Part shown: positions 17,841 to 26,406 of the stretch, in pieces
How positions within the stretch are numbered: position 1 is the stretch's first letter
How the letters are laid out: each line of letters begins with the position of its first letter
NCBI GenBank assembly: GCA_946402065.1
Contig: CAMIVR010000009.1
Location: forward strand, 1-64,000
DNA length: 64,000 bases
Direction of reading: 5' to 3'
DNA from: an uncultured Brevibacillus sp.
Lineage (GTDB): Bacteria > Bacillota > Bacilli > Brevibacillales > Brevibacillaceae
Translations under genes and position numbers: made by a program
The notes under the pieces: generated by a model
The model's input: only the letters and a program-made list of their open reading frames with translations
Told to the model about the DNA's origin: nothing
Database searches by the model: none

Positions 17841-20800
17841 ATGCGAGATTTAGGCAAGGTGTTTACGACGGAAGGGCTGCTCTCCGATCGGAATGGAGAC
17901 GGAGTGGCAGATAGCCTGTGCGTGATCTTTCAGATTCAAGCGAACGTTGCTGTAGCGGGATTGATCGACTTTTGCGCCAGATTAGGGCTGGAAACAAGCG
18001 AGCTGGACTTGCCGGTAATGGTCCTCGGAGAGGCTGCAACTAGTCAGCGCAACGAGCACGAGTGGCTGTGCACCGTGTCCATCGATCCCTCTGCTCAAGC
18101 CGGGTATGCGCACTGTTTGCTGGAGTGGCAGACGAAACAGATTTCCTTTGTCGGGAACAGTGAGGCGAGTCTGAGTGGCCTGCTGCGGTGGATGGCGGCC
18201 CACTGGCCGCATGGAATAAAGGGAGAGCTCGATTCTGTCGATAAAATCAGTTGGTTAAACGAGCAGATTCAACTCAGTAGTGAAGGCGTAGTCATCCCTG
18301 GCGGACAGATTGGTCTACGACTGGCTGAAGCGCTGCCAGATAGCGGGCAATCGCCTGAACGGCCAAGGCCGCTCGACAGCCTGACAGAGCTATGGACTAC
18401 CGCCGGCTTTTACCAAGCGGGACGCGTGGACACGACGAGCAGGACTGACGTGTTTTTTACAGGTCTCTCCTCGGCCCAGACGGTTGCCGCTTCTGCCCGA
18501 CTTGCTGCCCGGATCGGCTTGGCCTCCACCGGATTGCAATTTCCCGTTACCGGGGAACTGCAGCGGGTGCCTGAGTTGACGTTTTCACTGGGAGATCAAG
18601 CTGCATGTTCTGATGAAAACTGCGTGGTAGGATGGTCGGTTAGTGAACAGGACGCTTCCGCGCGGATCATCCATCTGACCGGGGGAGAGCAGTCAGTTGT
18701 ATCGGCGCTGGACTATTTGTCTCAGGCAATCCCGCATCGATTGGGCGGTTCGTTCGGGGAGTGGCAGGAGCTTGCTTCAAACCAGGGAGAGCAGCAGGAG
18801 TTTCCGCTTCTGCTGGAGAAATCGTGGGAGCATCGAGGCGAAAGGGCCGAGCTGGAGCAGCTGTTTCAAACGGAAATTGATCGGGCTTCCCGTGAAGTTC
18901 CCGAGACGAACCTGATCGGGACGACTCTCGCCGTTACGGCGTTTCTGTCCGAGCCGGAGGAGATACGCCGAGAGCTGGAACAGAGCTGGAGCCGTACGGT
19001 TGCAGAGCTTTTTCCCGCAACAGAGTGTGTCGTACAGATTCATTCTGCATTTAAACCGGGTTTTTGCTGGATCAAGGAATCGATACTGCCTGCCATCAAA
19101 CGGGTGGATAAGCAGGTGGAAAGGGTAACGATACGATTCCAGCGGGAAGCCCGTAAAGCGGGGATGGAGCTGGCGCACCGCTGGCTGCAGGAGCTGTACC
19201 CGGTGGATCAGCTGCTGGAAAAAGAGCTGGGCATCGCTCTGTCCCAGATTGAGCTGGCGATGGACGAGCAGCTCGCCAGTACCTATCAGGTGCAAATGTG
19301 GGGGACGGACGGGGCGATCATCGGCAGTTGGACATTGGACGTACCTGTCGCGCGTGTACCGTATTTGGATGAAACCAGACAGGCGTACCCAACGACATCA
19401 GGGTTGTTTATGCAAATTGCTGACAGGCGAATCGAACATGCAGTCGCGACTGACCGCGAGCAGTTTTGGCAGTACTACACCCAACAATTTTTGCCGGAAT
19501 TAAGCGAATGTCTGCTGTCCGATCAGGACGTTTCCCGTATATCCAACCCGCTTTTTCATTCCATTGATGTACGTGTGAAAATGAGCGAGCAGGAAGAACG
19601 CCTGGGAATTGACGAAGAAACCATATCTTCGTTGGAAGCACTCCACGAGGATATTTATTTTTATACACTTGATTACTTTGCGCATCTGGGTGAAAAGCTG
19701 ACAGGCACGGAATGGAATGCGCCTGGGGCCGTTCGGCCATTTGTCCGTGTCCGGCCGGGAACAGCTCCTCGGGCGACGATTCGCGTGAAGCAGTATCGCG
19801 TGCAGCCGCCACAGTCGGTAAAAACAACGCAGTTATCCTTTTCCGCCAACGACACTAGTCCGATTGGAGCCCGGCTGTTGTTCGCAGATGAGACCGGGTG
19901 TCGCGTCGGAGAGTGGAAGCGGGGCCGTTCACAGGTGAAGCGGGAAGCGCTGCAAGCGGAATGGGCAGCATTGGCTGAACATCCATCCGTCCATATCTGG
20001 GAAGTGGAGAAGTCGTTTGAAGGCAGGCCGATCTTTGCGGTGGAGGTGACGGCTCCACGCGTATCGACGTACGTTTCGCCACATATGCTGACGGTGAAAA
20101 AGGCTACGGTCATGATCGAAACGGGGCATCATCCCAATGAGGTATCGAGTATGCCTGCCATTCGCGAACTGGTGGAGGAAATCATTACGGAGCGGGCGGA
20201 TTGGCTCAAGCATGTCAATCTGGTCGTCATTCCATTTGCGAATCCTGATGGAATGGCCCTCCACCAGCAATTAACGACCGACAACCCGCATTGGAAGCAC
20301 CACGCTGCCCGCTACAATGCTGTGGGCTTGGAATTTACCGCCCATCGGTTTCAAGCGACCATTTTTGGCGAAGCTAAGGTCGTTCCCGAGTTGTTTGCCC
20401 GTTGGCTGCCTGATGTCATGATCGATGATCACGGCATTCCGTCGCATGAGTGGACGCAACCGTTCGCCGGATACAACAGTCCGCCGCGCTTTCCTGTCTC
20501 GTACTGGGTACCGATTTCGCTGTTTTACGGCATTGGCCGTGAGCTGGACCGCACACGCTATCCCGAGCATGCGGCGGCGCTCGATGCGATTCAGACAGAA
20601 ACGGAGAAGATGATGCGTCTGGATGTGCGCCTGTGGGAGAAAAACAAGCGTTATGTAGATCGCTATATACGCTATGGGCATCAATGGGTAGCGGAGGTCT
20701 TCCCCTTTCCGGGTGACAGTGAGCTTATTTTTTACCGCTGGCCGACCGAGCCGGATCGTACCTCGACGTCGCTCATCGCCCGTTTTCCGGAATGGATTAC

Positions 20801-21002
20801 GCTCGATTTGATTACTGAAGCCGCAGATGAGACAGTTTACGACGAAGCGCTGCGCGATTGCCAAGAGGCGCATAAGCTGTTCAATCGGGCTGTCATTGCG
20901 AGGGTGGCCTCCTGTGTCCACAGTATACGGCGGACAATTGACGGTCAGCGTATCCGGATCGACAGACAGCGCCCATTACAAATCGGGAGGGAACAATCGT
21001 GA
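17841..21002 (+). CDS. Large M14-type zinc peptidase with duplicated N-terminal domain
   Basis: 1053 residues without a signal peptide, so it is likely cytoplasmic and acts on imported peptides. Residues ~1-135 and ~180-310 are copies of one domain: each ends with ARLGLE/ARIGLA, LDLPV/LQFPV, and later a GG/GN-x-SVVSALDYL-type segment. The C-terminal ~330 residues are M14-like: zinc ligands in GHHPNE (HxxE near residue 762), ANPDGMALHQ, and a later DDHGIPSHEW that may supply the third ligand. The middle part is unassigned and coiled-coil rich. It lies 13 bp after the permease and overlaps pcp by 4 bases. An Opp-fed carboxypeptidase role is inferred. Confidence 0.75.
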   Translation: MRDLGKVFTTEGLLSDRNGDGVADSLCVIFQIQANVAVAGLIDFCARLGLETSELDLPVMVLGEAATSQRNEHEWLCTVSIDPSAQAGYAHCLLEWQTKQISFVGNSEASLSGLLRWMAAHWPHGIKGELDSVDKISWLNEQIQLSSEGVVIPGGQIGLRLAEALPDSGQSPERPRPLDSLTELWTTAGFYQAGRVDTTSRTDVFFTGLSSAQTVAASARLAARIGLASTGLQFPVTGELQRVPELTFSLGDQAACSDENCVVGWSVSEQDASARIIHLTGGEQSVVSALDYLSQAIPHRLGGSFGEWQELASNQGEQQEFPLLLEKSWEHRGERAELEQLFQTEIDRASREVPETNLIGTTLAVTAFLSEPEEIRRELEQSWSRTVAELFPATECVVQIHSAFKPGFCWIKESILPAIKRVDKQVERVTIRFQREARKAGMELAHRWLQELYPVDQLLEKELGIALSQIELAMDEQLASTYQVQMWGTDGAIIGSWTLDVPVARVPYLDETRQAYPTTSGLFMQIADRRIEHAVATDREQFWQYYTQQFLPELSECLLSDQDVSRISNPLFHSIDVRVKMSEQEERLGIDEETISSLEALHEDIYFYTLDYFAHLGEKLTGTEWNAPGAVRPFVRVRPGTAPRATIRVKQYRVQPPQSVKTTQLSFSANDTSPIGARLLFADETGCRVGEWKRGRSQVKREALQAEWAALAEHPSVHIWEVEKSFEGRPIFAVEVTAPRVSTYVSPHMLTVKKATVMIETGHHPNEVSSMPAIRELVEEIITERADWLKHVNLVVIPFANPDGMALHQQLTTDNPHWKHHAARYNAVGLEFTAHRFQATIFGEAKVVPELFARWLPDVMIDDHGIPSHEWTQPFAGYNSPPRFPVSYWVPISLFYGIGRELDRTRYPEHAAALDAIQTETEKMMRLDVRLWEKNKRYVDRYIRYGHQWVAEVFPFPGDSELIFYRWPTEPDRTSTSLIARFPEWITLDLITEAADETVYDEALRDCQEAHKLFNRAVIARVASCVHSIRRTIDGQRIRIDRQRPLQIGREQS

Positions 21003-21616
21003 AAAAGCTGTTACTGACAGGCTTTGTGCCATTTCTGGAATACCCGGTAAACCCGTCACAGCAGATTGCGGAAGCATTGAACAAAGAGCAGATTGGCGAG
21101 TATCAGGTGATCGGGAAGGTTTTGCCGGTCGAATTTGCCTCATCAGCCCAGGTCCTGCTGCAAGCATTTGCAGACATTCAGCCTGATGCCGTCATTTCTA
21201 TGGGAGTTGCTGCCGGGCGCGACCGGATCACACCGGAACGCATTGCGATCAATTGCAATGACGGCGAGGCGGACAATTCCGGCATCAGGAAGGAAGACAG
21301 TCCGATTGTCGAAGGAGGACCGGCGGGATACTTCAGCACACTGCCGATCCGCCGCATGGTGAACCGGTCGAAGGAGCATGGCATTCCGGCAGAAATATCG
21401 GATACGGCAGGAACTTACCTATGTAATAACGTAATGTATCACATACTGCACCATTTGCATCAAAGCAATCGACAACATCATGTGCCCGCCGGTTTTATTC
21501 ACCTGCCGGCATCGCATGAGCTGGCTATCCAGATGAAACGCAATGTGCCGAGCTTTTCGCTCGAGACGTTGCAATCGGCGGTTCGGATCATGATCGAAGA
21601 GCTGTCGATCAAGTAA
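20999..21616 (+). CDS. pcp: Pyroglutamyl-peptidase I
   Basis: 205-residue cytoplasmic cysteine peptidase (family C15) that removes N-terminal pyroglutamate from peptides. The N-terminal TGFVPFLEYPVNPS matches the family TGFxPFxxxxxNPS. The catalytic triad is visible: Glu in RITPERIAIN, Cys in SDTAGTYLCNNVMY and His in GFIHLPASHE. The GTG start overlaps the M14 gene stop (GTGA). It is placed directly before the 5-oxoprolinase genes, so the free 5-oxoproline it releases can be opened to glutamate. Confidence 0.93.
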   Translation: MKKLLLTGFVPFLEYPVNPSQQIAEALNKEQIGEYQVIGKVLPVEFASSAQVLLQAFADIQPDAVISMGVAAGRDRITPERIAINCNDGEADNSGIRKEDSPIVEGGPAGYFSTLPIRRMVNRSKEHGIPAEISDTAGTYLCNNVMYHILHHLHQSNRQHHVPAGFIHLPASHELAIQMKRNVPSFSLETLQSAVRIMIEELSIK

Positions 21617-21655
21617 GCTGAGCCGATACTATCAGACAAGAAAGGGAACACATTC

Positions 21656-22381
21656 ATGAGCTTTATCTGCTTGCCAGTTGGCGATATGGCGATTGCTGTT
21701 CAATTTGAACAGGAAATATCGCAGATGGTCAATCAACAGGTCATAAATCTGGCCAGTCGCGTTGCTGCGCAGAATCTCACAGGAATCGTCGAATTGGTTC
21801 CCACCTACGCTTCATTGATGATCTATTACAACCCTTTGCACGTCTCTTATCATGAGCTTGTTAAGGCAATCCATTCACTGGGGGATGAAGCGGGCGTAAC
21901 TGCCAGAAAACGGCGCAGGGTGTACATCCCCACGTATTACGGCGGGGAATGCGGACCGGATCTGGAAGAGCTTGCCCGCTATCATCAATTAGCGGTTGAA
22001 GAGGTGGTCAGGCTGCATGCCGAAGCGGATTATCTTGTCTATATGCTCGGGTTCTCGCCCGGGTTCCCCTATTTGGGAGGGTTGCCCGCACAACTTGCAA
22101 CGCCACGTCTAAAAACACCACGACCGTTCATACCTGCAGGTTCTGTCGGGATCGCCGGATCGCAGACAGGCATATATTCGATCGCTTCTCCTGGTGGCTG
22201 GCAGATCATCGGGCATACGCCAATCGCGTTGTTTCGGATGTACGATGAGCAGGACCCGTTTTTACTAAAGGCGGGGGACAGGATCAAATTTGTTTCAACC
22301 TCCTGGGAAGAGTATGCGGACATTGCCGAACAAATCAAGAGAAACAGCTATACACCACGTATTGAACAGGACAACGCCTAG
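21656..22381 (+). CDS. pxpB: 5-oxoprolinase subunit B (KipI/PxpB family)
   Basis: 241 residues. The family signature GFSPGFPYLGGLP sits near residue 128, with a second conserved block GSVGIAGSQTGIYSIASPGG and the end GWQIIGHTPIALF. With PxpC it forms the complex that phosphorylates and opens 5-oxo-L-proline supplied by PxpA. In Bacillus subtilis the same family is known as KipI, an inhibitor of the sporulation kinase KinA, so a regulatory side role cannot be excluded. AAGGGAAC-type ribosome site before ATG. Confidence 0.9.
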   Translation: MSFICLPVGDMAIAVQFEQEISQMVNQQVINLASRVAAQNLTGIVELVPTYASLMIYYNPLHVSYHELVKAIHSLGDEAGVTARKRRRVYIPTYYGGECGPDLEELARYHQLAVEEVVRLHAEADYLVYMLGFSPGFPYLGGLPAQLATPRLKTPRPFIPAGSVGIAGSQTGIYSIASPGGWQIIGHTPIALFRMYDEQDPFLLKAGDRIKFVSTSWEEYADIAEQIKRNSYTPRIEQDNA

Positions 22382-22397
22382 TCAAGGGAGGGATAGG

Positions 22398-23159
22398 ATG
22401 CGTATCGATCTCAATTGTGATATGGGTGAAAGCTATGGCCACTTTAAAGTCGGCAACGATCAGGCCATTCTCCCTTCCATTACGTCCGCCAATATCGCGT
22501 GCGGGTTCCATGCCGGCGATCCGCAAGTAATCTGGCAGACGGTCCGGCAAGCCAAAGCACAGGGAGTCGCCATCGGTGCACATCCTGGCCTGGCCGATCT
22601 GTCAGGCTTTGGGCGAAGAGAGATGAGTATAGATCCGGCACAGTTATATGCCGAGCTGCTGTACCAAATCGGAGCGCTGCAGACGTTCTCCCGGGTGGAG
22701 GGCGTCTGCGTCCAGCACGTGAAACCGCACGGAGCGCTCTACAACATGGCCCACCGCGATCAGCGCATCGCCGAAGCCGTAGCCGATGCAGTGTATGCGA
22801 TTGACCCCGAGCTCATTCTGTTCACGCTGCCTGCCGGGGCATTGCCGGAAGCGGCAAGGGCCAAAGGCTTGCGCACGGCAAGCGAATTTTTTGCGGACCG
22901 GACGTATCAGGATGACGGTTCATTGACACCGCGGAGCCGTCCCGATGCGATGGTTGACGACATCGATCTGGCTGTCGCCAGGGTCATCCGGATGATCTCA
23001 GAGGGGAAAGTGACGACGGTATCGGGGAGAGAGATCGCGATGAAAGCGGAGACGATATGCATTCACGGGGATGAACCGACAGCTGCTTCGTTCGCCCGGC
23101 AAATCCGATCCCGGCTTGAACAGGCGGGAATTGCGGTGAAGCCGATTGGAGCACGGTAG
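22398..23159 (+). CDS. pxpA: 5-oxoprolinase subunit A (LamB/YcsF family)
   Basis: 253 residues starting at ATG 22398, 7 bases after GGGAGGGAT. The start MRIDLNCDMGESYG is the family hallmark; an upstream extension of the frame lies inside pxpB and is not used. Other conserved blocks are SANIACGFHAGDP, GAHPGLADLSGFGRREM, HVKPHGALYNM and ICIHGD near the C-terminus. Binds 5-oxoproline and completes the ATP-dependent conversion to L-glutamate with PxpBC. Confidence 0.93.
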   Translation: MRIDLNCDMGESYGHFKVGNDQAILPSITSANIACGFHAGDPQVIWQTVRQAKAQGVAIGAHPGLADLSGFGRREMSIDPAQLYAELLYQIGALQTFSRVEGVCVQHVKPHGALYNMAHRDQRIAEAVADAVYAIDPELILFTLPAGALPEAARAKGLRTASEFFADRTYQDDGSLTPRSRPDAMVDDIDLAVARVIRMISEGKVTTVSGREIAMKAETICIHGDEPTAASFARQIRSRLEQAGIAVKPIGAR

Positions 23160-23163
23160 ACAA

Positions 23164-24126
23164 GTGTTGGAAGTGATAAAACCCGGGCTGTTTACGACCG
23201 TTCAGGATTTGGGACGGCACGGGTACCAGCAGTATGGCATGGTCGTCGGCGGGGCGATGGATTCGTTTGCCTTGCGCATCGGCAATGTGTTGGTCGGCAA
23301 TGAGGAAAATGCTGCGGGCCTGGAGATGACGATGATTGGCCCCATCCTGCACATTCAAAAGGATTGCCTGATCGCCATTACGGGCGGAGATTTATCGCCG
23401 CAGCTTAACGGACGTCCCGTCCCGATGTGGAAAAGCATAGTGGCACCGAAAGGATCGGAGCTGCGGTTCGGCCAGGGGACGTGCGGCATCCGCAGTTACT
23501 TGGCCATTCGCGGCGGTATTGACGTACCGGAGGTGATGGGCAGCCGGTCCACATATGTAAAAGCGGGCATTGGCGGTTTTCAAGGAAGACCGCTGCAAAA
23601 AGGTGACGTCTTGTCTGTTTACACAACAGGTGGTGAGCGGCTTTCGCAGGTGAAAAACCGCAGGCTGCACCCGCACTGCATTCCCCGATATGAATCATCC
23701 ATCGTCGCCAGGGTGATTCCCGGACCGCAGCACGACTGGTTTCAAAGAGAGAGCCTGGAAGCTTTTTTCCGCGAACCGTACACCATTACGCCGCAATCCG
23801 ACCGGATGGGCTACCGGCTCGCCGGGAAAAAATTGTTGCATACCGGCAGCGCCGACATCATCACCGATGCGATAGCGCTGGGAGCGATTCAGGTTCCGGC
23901 CAGCGGGCAGCCGATTTTATTGATGGCTGATCGGCAAACCACCGGCGGTTATCCGAAAATCGCGACGGTCATCTCGGTCGACTTATCGCTTGTAGCGCAG
24001 GCCAAGCCGGGAGACCAGATTCGCTTTACCCCGATTACTGTAGAAGAGAGTCATCGGTTGCTCTTTGAGCGGGAACAGCTCATCCAACAACTCAAGCTTG
24101 CCAATGAAAACATGGCGAAGAAGTAA
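23164..24126 (+). CDS. pxpC: 5-oxoprolinase subunit C (KipA, biotin-dependent carboxylase-like family)
   Basis: About 320 residues. I start at GTG 23164 because family members begin at LEVIKPGLFTTVQDLGR; a TTG at 23146 would overlap pxpA. Family blocks: HGYQQYGMVVGGAMDSFALR, LEMTMIGP, GGIDVPEVMGSRSTY and later SDRMGYRLAG and LMADRQTTGGYPKIATVI. Closes the operon, which runs uninterrupted from the IclR gene. Confidence 0.92.
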   Translation: MLEVIKPGLFTTVQDLGRHGYQQYGMVVGGAMDSFALRIGNVLVGNEENAAGLEMTMIGPILHIQKDCLIAITGGDLSPQLNGRPVPMWKSIVAPKGSELRFGQGTCGIRSYLAIRGGIDVPEVMGSRSTYVKAGIGGFQGRPLQKGDVLSVYTTGGERLSQVKNRRLHPHCIPRYESSIVARVIPGPQHDWFQRESLEAFFREPYTITPQSDRMGYRLAGKKLLHTGSADIITDAIALGAIQVPASGQPILLMADRQTTGGYPKIATVISVDLSLVAQAKPGDQIRFTPITVEESHRLLFEREQLIQQLKLANENMAKK

Positions 24127-24161
24127 AGTCAGCTATTCTGCAGCAGGGTAGCTGGCTGCTT
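24127..24161 (+). terminator. Terminator of the pyroglutamyl-peptide operon
   Basis: AGTCAGCTA (24127-24135) pairs with TAGCTGGCT (24149-24157) and is followed by GCTTTTG. It begins right after the pxpC stop. The U tract is short, so efficiency is uncertain. Confidence 0.5.
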
Positions 24162-24573
24162 TTGTGTACGCTTGACCGCGCCTGCATTTTGCCGAAGCGA
24201 TAATATCAGATAAGGTTTGAAATTCGACAGCGATTTCCTTACAATTAATGTATTCAAAAAAATAATTTGAAGAGATAAAATTTTTTAAAAGAAATGCAAC
24301 ACATGACAAGAGGGGGGAACCGTCCGCCGCCAGAACGCTGCCGGACGTGAAGTCGCGGAGCGTACGTGAGCTTGGCGGTGTCAGGGAGCTGAGGCGCCTC
24401 ATCCGGCCGCTCCTGCTGACGCGTACGCCGGTTCGCATCGAAGTGCCCACTCCTCCCATTTATACAAGCGACGAGGTTCTTTGCGGCTGACGACTTGAAT
24501 CCGGAGCCCAAATTTAAAATTACCGGGACCTACGCGTTTAAACCACTGCCCAAAGTATACCGTTGCAGTGCAA
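24162..24573. other. Intergenic region without recognisable gene
   Basis: No frame here has a believable start site or resembles a known family on either strand. The middle part (24300-24480) is GC-rich and could encode frames by chance. It separates convergent transcription units, so a silent spacer is the simplest reading. Confidence 0.5.
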
Positions 24574-24606
24574 ATAAAAAAGGAACCTGCTCCACGGAGC
24601 GGTTCC
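24574..24606 (-). terminator. Terminator of the CarD-like gene
   Basis: On the minus strand GGAACCGCTCC pairs with GGAGCAGGTTCC over a tiny loop and is followed by TTTTTTATTT. It lies 46 bp after the stop of the CarD-family gene. This is one of the strongest hairpins in the window. Confidence 0.85.
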
Positions 24607-24651
24607 CAAACGCCCTTTTCCCAAGAGCGGTTCTCTACATCGATCAAATGG

Positions 24652-25131
24652 TTACTGATCAATCGCCTGCTTCAGTATAGCCGAAGCTTGCTGGGTGGCT
24701 AGTCCCTTGACGAGCATAAGCTCGCTGATGAACAGCTGCTGCGCATTGTCCAGCATAAGTTTGTCTCCGGTCCCGAGTACCTTATTTCTGCTGATCCGCG
24801 ACAGGTCGCGAATGACTTCTGCGCTTTCACAAATGTCGCCGCTCTTCATTTTCTCCTGATTCAGGCGAAAACGCTGGGCAGGGTTTATCGAAAGATCCGG
24901 CTCGCCTTCGTGGACAATCGTCAAGGCTTTGTCAATGATAGCCGAGTCAACGACCTCGCGTATTCCCAGTGCCGAGACTTTTTCGACGGGGACCATGATT
25001 TGCAGCTCTCTTAGCAACATGTGTAAAACGTAATAAAGATGCCGCTCGCCAAGAAAGTCCTTCTCTTCAATCGCCTCGACAACACCTGCACCATGACTGG
25101 GATAAAAAATCTTGTCTCCAGCTTGAAACAC
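24652..25131 (-). CDS. CarD-family transcription regulator
   Basis: 159 residues from a GTG at 25131, with AGGGGG 8 bases upstream; the longer frame to 25173 would put the ribosome site inside the gene. The N-terminal CarD/TRCF RNA-polymerase-interacting domain is clear (FQAGDKIFYPSHGAGVVEAI, with LRELQIMVPVEK at its end). A helical C-terminal domain follows (LSRISRNKVLGTGDKLMLDN). Proteins of this family bind the RNA polymerase beta subunit and stabilise open promoter complexes. It is monocistronic, with a promoter at 25199-25228 and a strong terminator. Confidence 0.88.
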   Translation of the reverse strand: MFQAGDKIFYPSHGAGVVEAIEEKDFLGERHLYYVLHMLLRELQIMVPVEKVSALGIREVVDSAIIDKALTIVHEGEPDLSINPAQRFRLNQEKMKSGDICESAEVIRDLSRISRNKVLGTGDKLMLDNAQQLFISELMLVKGLATQQASAILKQAIDQ

Positions 25132-25198
25132 AAGTCCACCCCCTTCATAACCAACTACTATAGTATACCACAAAACAATCCGTTTGATAAAATTTATT

Positions 25199-25228
25199 AT
25201 TCTAACACAAGGATTTTATTTGTGTCAA
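25199..25228 (-). promoter_or_regulatory. Promoter of the CarD-like gene
   Basis: Minus strand TTGACA (25223-25228), 18 bp, TAGAAT (25199-25204). A second possible -10 box, TATACT, lies about 40 bp nearer the gene, with a weak TTATCA 17 bp before it, so two start sites are possible. Confidence 0.6.
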
Positions 25229-25446
25229 CAAAAATAATCCCAAGAGCGCAGATCGCCATCGAGACGACAGACCGGGCCAAGCAGGCGGCACTACGGCAGC
25301 TAATCGAGCAATACGGCCCGTTTTCCGGCGATCGGCAGCTGAACAAGGGGGAGGGGAGCGCAATGGAGCGGTGCAGATGCAGTGCAGGTGAGCAACATGA
25401 GCCAAGTTTTCCAGTGTACTTTTCCGCAGCGACGCTCGCGTTATGA
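25222..25446 (+). CDS. Doubtful small plus-strand frame
   Basis: A 74-residue frame from GTG 25222 with AAGGA 8 bases upstream. The front half (AQIAIETTDRAKQAALRQLI, then EQYGPF) looks like an ordinary amphipathic helix; the rear half is less protein-like. It overlaps the CarD promoter and the end of the convergent ABC gene. I see no family. Listed because the 309-bp gap is otherwise empty apart from the promoter. Confidence 0.2.
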   Translation: MSTKIIPRAQIAIETTDRAKQAALRQLIEQYGPFSGDRQLNKGEGSAMERCRCSAGEQHEPSFPVYFSAATLAL

Positions 25447-26406
25447 GGCAACATCCCGTTTCGTAAACGTAACCCAGGCGGCCGTCATAAGCGCCACGAA
25501 ATAAGCGAGCAGGACAAGCAGGGAGAAGTTCAGCGTCATCCCCTGGATCAGCGGCGAGCCGCCGTCCATGTACACCGAGAGCGACGTATTGGCAAAAAGC
25601 GAGTACTTAATCCAACTGTACTTGCTGGCAAGCATGGATGTGACGGACGGGCCCACCAGTTGCAAAACGAGTGAAATGCCGATCGCCAAAGCTGCGTTGC
25701 GAGAGACAGTCGAGAGCATAAACGCAATGGTCGCAACGAAAAACAGTTCAATCGAGGCCAGACCGTACTTGGCAAGCAAGTAGACGATCATGCTGCTCTC
25801 CTGCACGCTGCCTTGAGCGTCTACACTCAGGTGGGGCAGGGTCAGGAGCTGCGGAAGTTCCGGCGGCGTGAAGCCAAAGAGGATGCCTTTGCACAGAATC
25901 GTACTTGCCAGCAAAACGAGCAGCATCGTCAGGGCAAACTGCAGGACGCAGAGATATTTGGCCAAAAGAATCTTGGAGCGGCTAAACGGTTTGACGAGCA
26001 GGAATTTCACTGTGCCCCAGGAAAACTCGTTGGCGACGATTCCGCCCGCCACGACGATGACGCACAGACTGATCAGTAAAACAAGCTCCACCCCTTCATC
26101 GGCAAAGCTAAAAATGGAAAGATCGGCCGGGACGATATTATGCTCCAGTGCGTACTCGTTGATTTTTAGCTGATTCTCCATCCACTTGATTGTCTCTGGA
26201 TTGTGCTCTTGCAAGAGCGAAGCTTGAAGCTGCTGATTTGTTTGCATGACGTCGGTCTGCCAACTCGTTGCAGCAGGGGCATCCGCTTGACCGTACTTGC
26301 TGACGAGCCCGATTGCGGCTACGGCCAGCAGGAGCATGGCTATCATGAACCAGGTGCGAAATCGCGTGTACAGCTTCATATTTTCATTTTGGAGCAGCTT
26401 AAGCAC
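25441..26406 (-). CDS. ABC-2 type transporter permease
   Basis: About 321 residues, six hydrophobic segments. I use the GTG at 26406, which overlaps the stop of the upstream ATPase gene; a longer frame exists but lies inside that gene. The first helix follows LKLLQNENMKLYTRFRTWFM, a layout seen in the bacitracin/antimicrobial-peptide-type exporters. A ~75-residue extracellular loop lies between helices 1 and 2. Conserved EFSWGTVKFLLVKPFSRSKI marks the ABC-2 family. Works with the ATPase gene immediately upstream; the substrate is unknown, and resistance to a peptide or lipid is a common role. Confidence 0.85.
   Translation of the reverse strand: MLKLLQNENMKLYTRFRTWFMIAMLLLAVAAIGLVSKYGQADAPAATSWQTDVMQTNQQLQASLLQEHNPETIKWMENQLKINEYALEHNIVPADLSIFSFADEGVELVLLISLCVIVVAGGIVANEFSWGTVKFLLVKPFSRSKILLAKYLCVLQFALTMLLVLLASTILCKGILFGFTPPELPQLLTLPHLSVDAQGSVQESSMIVYLLAKYGLASIELFFVATIAFMLSTVSRNAALAIGISLVLQLVGPSVTSMLASKYSWIKYSLFANTSLSVYMDGGSPLIQGMTLNFSLLVLLAYFVALMTAAWVTFTKRDVAS

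Noticed and set aside
24399-24662. 87-codon minus-strand frame downstream of the CarD-like gene
   Set aside because: It crosses the strong terminator at 24574-24606 and shows no protein-like pattern.
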